From: Dehalococcoidia bacterium | GTDB lineage: Bacteria > Chloroflexota > Dehalococcoidia > GIF9 > AB-539-J10 | Length of the DNA stretch: 10,383 nucleotides | Direction of reading: 5' to 3' | NCBI GenBank assembly: GCA_030621105.1 | Contig: JAUXIH010000029.1 | Location: 1 to 10,383 of the forward strand | Part shown: positions 6,628 through 10,383 of the stretch, one piece after another | How the letters are laid out: every line of letters begins with the position of its first letter | How positions within the stretch are numbered: the first letter of the stretch is position 1 | The notes under the pieces: generated by a model | Seen by the model: the letters and a program-made list of their open reading frames with translations, nothing else | Told to the model about the DNA's origin: nothing | Databases searched by the model: none | Made by a program: the position numbers and the translations under genes

Positions 6628-8025
6628 TTACGTCCTTCTCTTCTCCAGCTTATACCAGGGATGATAACTGGTTATAGAATCTACATCTACCTCGCCATTG
6701 ACAAAATAGTTAACCACCCTGAGATAGTCCGCCACTCTATCCGGCATGAGAAAATGGTCCCTCACATAATCATGGGCTTCCCTGCCTACCCTGTCTGCCA
6801 TCTCGGGATTTCTCAACAGGGTCACTATCCTCCCTGCAGCCTTTTTCGCGGAGTTGATGAAGAACCCCGTCTCCCCATTGCGAACCTGGAGAGGTATAGC
6901 TCCCACTCTCCTGGTTATCACTGGCTTGCCTTTCCACATGGCCTCAGTTATCACCAGTCCGAATCCTTCCCTGGTGGAAGGCTGCAATATTATTCTGGCT
7001 GCTCTCTGGAGAGCATTTACCTCCAGAGCATTTTCCTCGACATCATCAGAAAGGCGAAGGATAAGGATCCCCGGGTCATTCCGGGTATCTTCACAAAGAC
7101 GATTAAAGATTTCCCCTCCCTGGGGATCGTCGGCTGCCATATTGCCGGCCACGATTAACTGGCATGGCTCTTCCTTCCTGGCAAGCCGATAAGCATTAAT
7201 GCTGGTATCAATCCCTTTCCAGGGATCAAATCTACCTAACTCAGCCAAGATAGGGATACTGGGATCTATCTTATATTTCTGCAGGACTCGTGAGATATCG
7301 GCAGCATCCATCTCCTTATTCTTATTGGAGAGAGGGTCAATGAATGGAGGAATGATATATTTCTGTAGTGGCCAGCGCCCGATAACATAGTGGGCTCCTG
7401 AAAATATAACAGCATCGTAGAAAGTAGCCCAAAAGGTAATGAACTCCCACAGGGCAGGTTTCTCCTCTAAGGTTTCCTCCTCGACATCAATATGAAAACG
7501 CCACAACCACTTTTCACCAGGTTGTTTCAGATATCGAGCCAGACCCAGCGGCTGGGGATCATGCATAATCTCGACATCAGGCTTATATCTGCAGTGATCC
7601 TCAGCGTAGATATTGGCAGTTTCCTCAAGAGTATGATAATAGATATCCACCATGTCTGGTGTGAGAACGCCCTTTTTACCCTGTAACAGGTTATGCAGAT
7701 TTTTCGTCACTTCATAGAAAGGCGGTGATCCATGGACAATTTTCCAGTAATCCTCTATCCCTAGCTCATTTAGAAACGGCACCTGGGAATAAAGCATTTC
7801 CGCCACTCCTCCCCCCACAGCCGTGGAGTTGACTTCCATCAGCTTGACTCCCTTGAGCTTACGTGCTAGCTCCCTAAGCTTCTCCATTTTCTGCTCACCC
7901 ACTATGGGAATATAATCTTCCACAGGAGAAACATGAAAGGGTGTCACTCCTTTCCTGGTGCTATATACCGTCCCGTCATCTAAGGGCGCCTGTGTTACCT
8001 CATGTTCCTCTATATACTGTGACAT
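6628..8025 (-). CDS. treT: Trehalose synthase, glycosyltransferring type (TreT-like GT4)
   Basis: This is a family-4 retaining glycosyltransferase most like TreT, which makes trehalose reversibly from an NDP-glucose and glucose. The 465 residues show the TreT opening VEDYIPIVGE (about 35-44) and NSTAVGGGVAE (66-76), followed by HDPQPL (155-160) and WRFHID (175-180). The GT-B C-terminal half has IPPFIDPLS (225-233), GRFDPWKG (264-271) and the nucleotide-sugar ExxxxxxxE motif E353/E361 within REGFGLVITEA. It is about 50 residues longer than archaeal TreT enzymes, with extra sequence at both ends. Trehalose phosphorylase-like or other GT4 activity is a possible alternative. ATG 8025 is preceded by AAAGGAG, which overlaps the ftsY stop nine bases away; the gene ends in TAA immediately followed by the lgt start. 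A role in osmo- or thermoprotection is inferred from the product. Confidence 0.82.
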   Translation of the reverse strand: MSQYIEEHEVTQAPLDDGTVYSTRKGVTPFHVSPVEDYIPIVGEQKMEKLRELARKLKGVKLMEVNSTAVGGGVAEMLYSQVPFLNELGIEDYWKIVHGSPPFYEVTKNLHNLLQGKKGVLTPDMVDIYYHTLEETANIYAEDHCRYKPDVEIMHDPQPLGLARYLKQPGEKWLWRFHIDVEEETLEEKPALWEFITFWATFYDAVIFSGAHYVIGRWPLQKYIIPPFIDPLSNKNKEMDAADISRVLQKYKIDPSIPILAELGRFDPWKGIDTSINAYRLARKEEPCQLIVAGNMAADDPQGGEIFNRLCEDTRNDPGILILRLSDDVEENALEVNALQRAARIILQPSTREGFGLVITEAMWKGKPVITRRVGAIPLQVRNGETGFFINSAKKAAGRIVTLLRNPEMADRVGREAHDYVRDHFLMPDRVADYLRVVNYFVNGEVDVDSITSYHPWYKLEKRRT

Positions 8026-8034
8026 CTCTCTCCT

Positions 8035-8940
8035 TTACAATATAGCATCGACAAATGCTTCCGCTTCAAACAATGCCATGTCCTGTAGATTTTCACCAGT
8101 GCCTATATAGACAATAGGAAGATGCAATTCATCACAAATGGCAAAGGCTATCCCACCCCTGGCTGTGCTGTCCAGCTTAGCCAAAAATATTCCCGTCACC
8201 CCCACAGCATCAGCAAAATTCCTGGCCTGCAATAAGCCATTCTGCCCTGTGGTAGCGTCCAGCACCAGCAATACCTGCTGGGGTGCCGTCATATCATGCT
8301 TGCTGGCAATCCTCTTTATCTTCTTCAACTCTTCCATCAGGTTAAATTTGGTATGAAGACGACCCGCGGTATCGATAATAACAATAGGGATATGCCGGCT
8401 GTGGGCTGCCTGGATGGCATCATACGCCACTGCCCCAGGGTCTCCTCCATGGCGGTGAGCAATGACATCAGCATTAACTTCCTTCCCCCAATACTGGAGC
8501 TGGTCTATAGCAGCTGCTCTGAATGTATCAGCCGCTGCCAGAATGACTCTCTTTCCCTGACTGGTAAAAGTATAGGCGAGTTTTGCGATACTCGTCGTCT
8601 TGCCTGAACCGTTTACGCCCACCACAAGTATGACCTGGGGATCCGAATCATCCCTCTGTGGTAGAGAAGGAAGGCGTAACATCTCCACCATCTCCTGTTT
8701 CAATACTGCCTTAACTCCCGACATATCTGTTAATCCCTCTTGTCTAGCCCTGCTCTTCACTCCCTCCACCAGCTTTGCGGCAGTATTCACGCCAACATCA
8801 GCTAACACCAGTAATTCCTCCAACTCACCCCATGTCTCATCACCAATAGAGCCTCGATCAAAAAGATGGCTGATCCTGCCAAACCAAGAGCTCCTACTTT
8901 TCTCCAGCCCTAAATCGTTTCTCTTGAACCAGCCAAACAC
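8035..8940 (-). CDS. ftsY: Signal recognition particle receptor FtsY
   Basis: FtsY is the SRP-receptor GTPase that docks ribosome-SRP complexes at the membrane for co-translational insertion. The 301 residues form an N domain (about 20-90) and a G domain. The G domain has a P-loop GVNGSGKTT (108-116), DTFRAAAIDQL (138-148), DTAGRLH (190-196), LDATTGQN (227-234), AKLDSTARGG (254-263) and GTGE (280-283). The A domain is only a short basic/amphipathic N-terminus beginning MFGWFKR, which fits the lipid-binding helix of minimal FtsY proteins. The start is GTG 8940, with a strong AAGGGAGG Shine-Dalgarno seven bases upstream. It is the first gene of the ftsY-treT-lgt operon. TKLDGTAKGG is the usual wording of the specificity loop, so AKLDSTARGG is a mild variant that should still be functional. 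Confidence 0.95.
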   Translation of the reverse strand: MFGWFKRNDLGLEKSRSSWFGRISHLFDRGSIGDETWGELEELLVLADVGVNTAAKLVEGVKSRARQEGLTDMSGVKAVLKQEMVEMLRLPSLPQRDDSDPQVILVVGVNGSGKTTSIAKLAYTFTSQGKRVILAAADTFRAAAIDQLQYWGKEVNADVIAHRHGGDPGAVAYDAIQAAHSRHIPIVIIDTAGRLHTKFNLMEELKKIKRIASKHDMTAPQQVLLVLDATTGQNGLLQARNFADAVGVTGIFLAKLDSTARGGIAFAICDELHLPIVYIGTGENLQDMALFEAEAFVDAIL

Positions 8941-9050
8941 ATCAAAACCTCCCTTAACGAATAGTCAACAGGAACATATGGTAGCATAAGCTTAGCCTCC
9001 ATTGAACTTGCCAAGTTACAGCATGCCGGGCCCTGGGGTCCTGCCCCCTT
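8941..9050. other. ftsY upstream intergenic region with palindrome and GC-rich hairpin
   Basis: This 110-bp gap lies between the ftsY start and the end of the membrane-protein gene. It contains the ftsY Shine-Dalgarno, a short inverted repeat AACTTG-C-CAAGTT (9005-9017) and a GC-rich block (9028-9048) able to form GGGG/CCCC stems. No convincing sigma70 promoter could be placed; the best minus-strand pair, TTCAAT-N17-TACCAT, is weak. The ftsY promoter presumably lies here. Confidence 0.5.
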
Positions 9051-9701
9051 TTATAGATCGTGCGTTAGAGGCGTATCTGAATCCCCTCTCCGGCGCGAGA
9101 AAAGCATGGGATATATAATGTCGCTGGTACAACATGGTATCCAGACAGATAAAAAAAGGAAACCAAGGACAATCGCCATCTGTAACCAGCTCAAGCTCGA
9201 ACCCAGCGCCATGATCACGTGAAACAACGAAGCCCAGGTACTGATTAACACATGTCCAAAATGGGGAAACTTGGTGATAGATTTTGCCGTCCACTGGTAA
9301 TATCCCAGAACAATGCCTATCGCTGCTGCAGGATTAGTTAGCCACGGCTTTTCAATAAATCCTACATGAATTCCTCTATTGGGTAATCCCAGCAAAGCCT
9401 CCCCCAGGTAAGGAATGACAGAGTCACTTAATGTGGCAATACCTATAGCCCCGGTGAAACCAATCAAAATTGCCAGCCAGGGTTTCCTTTTCCCGTATCT
9501 CATATACATAGCCGTCGTGACTACCGCGCTCAAGAAAACATGTGTCGGGTGCAGGACATAAAATACATTCTGAGAAACAGGTGCAACCTGAGGAAGAAAC
9601 CCTCCCAGAGTTATTGCCAGCATGATTATAATGCCAGTCAAAGCACCAATACCGGTAAAAGGAGCATGCAGAGCTAACTCTTCAAGTATTCTCTTCGCCA
9701 A
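9051..9701 (-). CDS. Histidine-rich multi-pass membrane protein of unrecognised family
   Basis: I do not recognise this 216-residue family. Hydrophobicity suggests five or six membrane segments at about 15-33, 46-66, 75-96, 122-138, 147-167 and 171-190. Possible metal-ligating residues sit in or beside these: H12 (LHAPFT), H51 and H54 (LHPTHVF), D93 (LSDS), E101, H112 and E117 (HVGFIEK), H147 and H150 (FPHFGH), H161 (LFHV), and C190, C191 and D194 (PCCTSD). The start is TTG 9701, with AAAGGA six bases upstream. It lies 16 bp behind a Fur/Zur-type regulator gene on the same strand and is evidently co-transcribed with it, under the large inverted repeat at 10191-10219. By inference it may be a metal-regulated transporter or a membrane metal sensor. 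It lacks the motifs of ZnuB, ZIP, Nramp, FeoB or CbiM. A non-metal role remains possible. Confidence 0.75.
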   Translation of the reverse strand: MAKRILEELALHAPFTGIGALTGIIIMLAITLGGFLPQVAPVSQNVFYVLHPTHVFLSAVVTTAMYMRYGKRKPWLAILIGFTGAIGIATLSDSVIPYLGEALLGLPNRGIHVGFIEKPWLTNPAAAIGIVLGYYQWTAKSITKFPHFGHVLISTWASLFHVIMALGSSLSWLQMAIVLGFLFLSVWIPCCTSDIIYPMLFSRRRGDSDTPLTHDL

Positions 9702-9717
9702 CTGATATCCTTTACAC

Positions 9718-10167
9718 TCAGTTATAAGTACTATCTTTCTCCAGCCGCTTACGGTAGCAATCAGGACAAAGACCTAAGGATTCAGAATAATGATGCTCCG
9801 TATGAAAACCAAGATCTCGTGTTATTCCGCTTTCTTCGTGACACAAGGCATCATCAATAAATTCTCGAATACTGCCACAGCCCCGGCAAACCATAAAGCG
9901 ATGACACCCGCCCTGGTGGCTTAAAGCACAACGAATAAATCCACCGGTGAGCAGCATATGATGAGCTAAATTTAAACGACACAGCAAGTCAAGCGTGCGG
10001 TAGATAGTCACGTGATTAAGAGATTCTCCCTGCTGTTGCAACAATCGCTGTATATCATATGGAGAGAGAGGCTTATCAACTTTATCGAGAACTTCCATCA
10101 CCAGCCGACGGGACCGAGTCACCTTATATCCCTGGCTTCTCAATTCCACCATTGCCTCTTGAACCAT
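9718..10167 (-). CDS. Fur/Zur-family metal-dependent transcriptional regulator
   Basis: This is a dimeric metal-sensing repressor of the ferric/zinc uptake regulator family, 149 residues from ATG 10167. The N-terminal winged helix lies at about 5-80, with a recognition-helix region NHVTIYRTLDLL (51-62). Two CxxC pairs, C94/C97 (MVCRGCG) and C134/C137 (LCPDC), form the structural zinc site. H89, D105, H122, H125, H126 and E129 are candidate regulatory ligands. The family's HHHF-type stretch reads CHRF here, with C88 in place of a His. Fur, Zur and related sensors cannot be separated with certainty; the LGLCPDC ending is somewhat Zur-like. The frame is open to 10236, but that extension runs through the palindrome and into the upstream helicase stop. 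ATG 10167 lies exactly six bases past a -10-like box and gives a normal family N-terminus. Autoregulation through the inverted repeat is likely. Confidence 0.9.
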   Translation of the reverse strand: MVQEAMVELRSQGYKVTRSRRLVMEVLDKVDKPLSPYDIQRLLQQQGESLNHVTIYRTLDLLCRLNLAHHMLLTGGFIRCALSHQGGCHRFMVCRGCGSIREFIDDALCHEESGITRDLGFHTEHHYSESLGLCPDCYRKRLEKDSTYN

Positions 10168-10173
10168 GAAGAA

Positions 10174-10202
10174 AGGATACCACCAGACACAACTAAATGC
10201 AA
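10174..10202 (-). promoter_or_regulatory. Putative promoter of the Fur-family operon (leaderless)
   Basis: On the minus strand, TTGCAT (10202-10197), a 17-bp spacer and TATCCT (10179-10174) are placed so that transcription would start at A10167 of the ATG. The -10 is imperfect. The -35 lies inside the inverted repeat, so a bound repressor would block RNA polymerase. Confidence 0.5.
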
Positions 10203-10219
10203 CAATGTTGCATTTAGTT
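10191..10219. promoter_or_regulatory. Perfect 29-bp inverted repeat, probable Fur/Zur-type operator
   Basis: The arms AACTAAATGCAACA (10191-10204) and TGTTGCATTTAGTT (10206-10219) are exact reverse complements around a single central base (10205). The repeat fills the space between the helicase stop codon (10220-10222) and the promoter of the Fur-family gene. Odd-length AT-rich dyads with a one-base centre are typical of Fur-superfamily boxes. It could also fold as RNA (13-bp stem, 3-base loop) and stop helicase transcripts, but no T-tract follows. Confidence 0.75.
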
Positions 10220-10383
10220 TCAGCACTGGCAGGCAACCAAGGATCGTAGCAACATTATGGATGCCTTCTTATCCAGGGGCTGGTTATTATTGCCACACTT
10301 TGGTGATTGAATACACCTGGGACAACCGTCAGAACAAGGACATCCACTCACTACATCCAGCGTAGCCTGCCACAACTGTGCTA
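10220..10383 (-). CDS. C-terminal end of DUF1998/MrfA-type DEAD/DEAH helicase (partial)
   Basis: The last 53 codons of a minus-strand gene enter from the right edge and stop at TGA 10222-10220. The visible sequence has four closely spaced cysteines in the pattern C-x-C-x3-C-x2-C-x5-C, including GCPRCIQSPKCGNNN, then PLDKKAS. This is the zinc-binding C-terminal motif of the DUF1998 helicases such as Bacillus MrfA (YprA), related to Hrq1, which act in DNA-damage (mitomycin-type) repair. The helicase core is outside the window, so the assignment rests on this tail alone. It lies directly upstream of the inverted repeat and the Fur-family gene on the same strand; read-through into that operon is possible. 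Confidence 0.82.
   Translation of the reverse strand, partial: AQLWQATLDVVSGCPCSDGCPRCIQSPKCGNNNQPLDKKASIMLLRSLVACQC

Noticed and set aside
6487..7158. Plus-strand open frame of 223 codons antisense to treT and lgt
   Set aside because: It is rich in His, Pro and Ser with no recognisable domain, and it spans the junction of two well-supported minus-strand genes.
9028..9052. GGGG-TCCTG-CCCC hairpin followed by TTTT as a plus-strand intrinsic terminator
   Set aside because: No plus-strand gene ends there, and the stem is only four base pairs. On the minus strand, where the operon ends, no T-tract follows.
9016..9294. Minus-strand 92-codon frame overlapping the membrane-protein gene in another frame
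   Set aside because: It lacks family features, and the overlapping gene has a clear Shine-Dalgarno, membrane segments and operon position.
10012..10365. Plus-strand open frame of 117 codons
   Set aside because: It runs antisense through the Fur-family gene, the palindrome and the helicase tail and has no protein-family features. The minus-strand frames are clearly the coding ones.
1..10383. CRISPR arrays, tRNAs, rRNAs, insertion sequences, classic riboswitches
   Set aside because: None was found on reading both strands; almost all of the window is covered by recognisable protein genes.

Overview
The window reads as a compact, gene-dense chromosomal segment of a bacterium with moderate GC content. 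Its core genes include ftsY, lgt, recJ, mtaB and a Fur-family regulator. There are no insertion sequences, phage genes, CRISPR arrays, tRNAs or rRNAs. The gene set and the cysteine-rich Lgt subtype would fit a Chloroflexota/Dehalococcoidia-like lineage, but that is an impression from protein style and is only weakly supported.

Layout, left to right. (1) On the plus strand, the 3' part of an inosine-uridine-type nucleoside hydrolase (2-895) is followed after one base by a PfkB/ribokinase-like sugar kinase (897-1889). This looks like a nucleoside-salvage pair. (2) On the minus strand, a tight operon runs mtaB (tRNA methylthiotransferase), DUF167, then a short TraB/PrgY-like protein (4050 down to 1875). 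Its end overlaps the end of the kinase gene. (3) A divergent promoter region at about 4051-4133 drives mtaB leftward and recJ rightward. Both mRNAs appear leaderless or nearly so, with GTG starts. (4) recJ (4134-5822) converges on, and overlaps by 41 bp, a minus-strand operon ftsY, treT, lgt (8940 down to 5782). This operon links the SRP receptor, a trehalose-synthesising glycosyltransferase and the lipoprotein-modifying enzyme, with strong Shine-Dalgarno sites. (5) After a 110-bp gap, a second minus-strand operon holds a Fur/Zur-type regulator (10167-9718) and a histidine-rich multi-pass membrane protein of unrecognised family (9701-9051). (6) At the right edge, the last 53 codons of a DUF1998/MrfA-type helicase end at 10220. 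Its four-cysteine zinc motif is visible.

The most interesting part is the right end. A perfect 29-bp inverted repeat (14-bp arms, 1-bp centre) lies directly between the helicase stop and the Fur-family start and overlaps the likely -35 of the regulator promoter. It looks like an autoregulatory metal-response operator. The co-transcribed, histidine-rich membrane protein is therefore a candidate for an undescribed metal transporter or metal sensor. The longest possible frame of the regulator begins inside the helicase gene. Promoter geometry instead points to a leaderless ATG at 10167.
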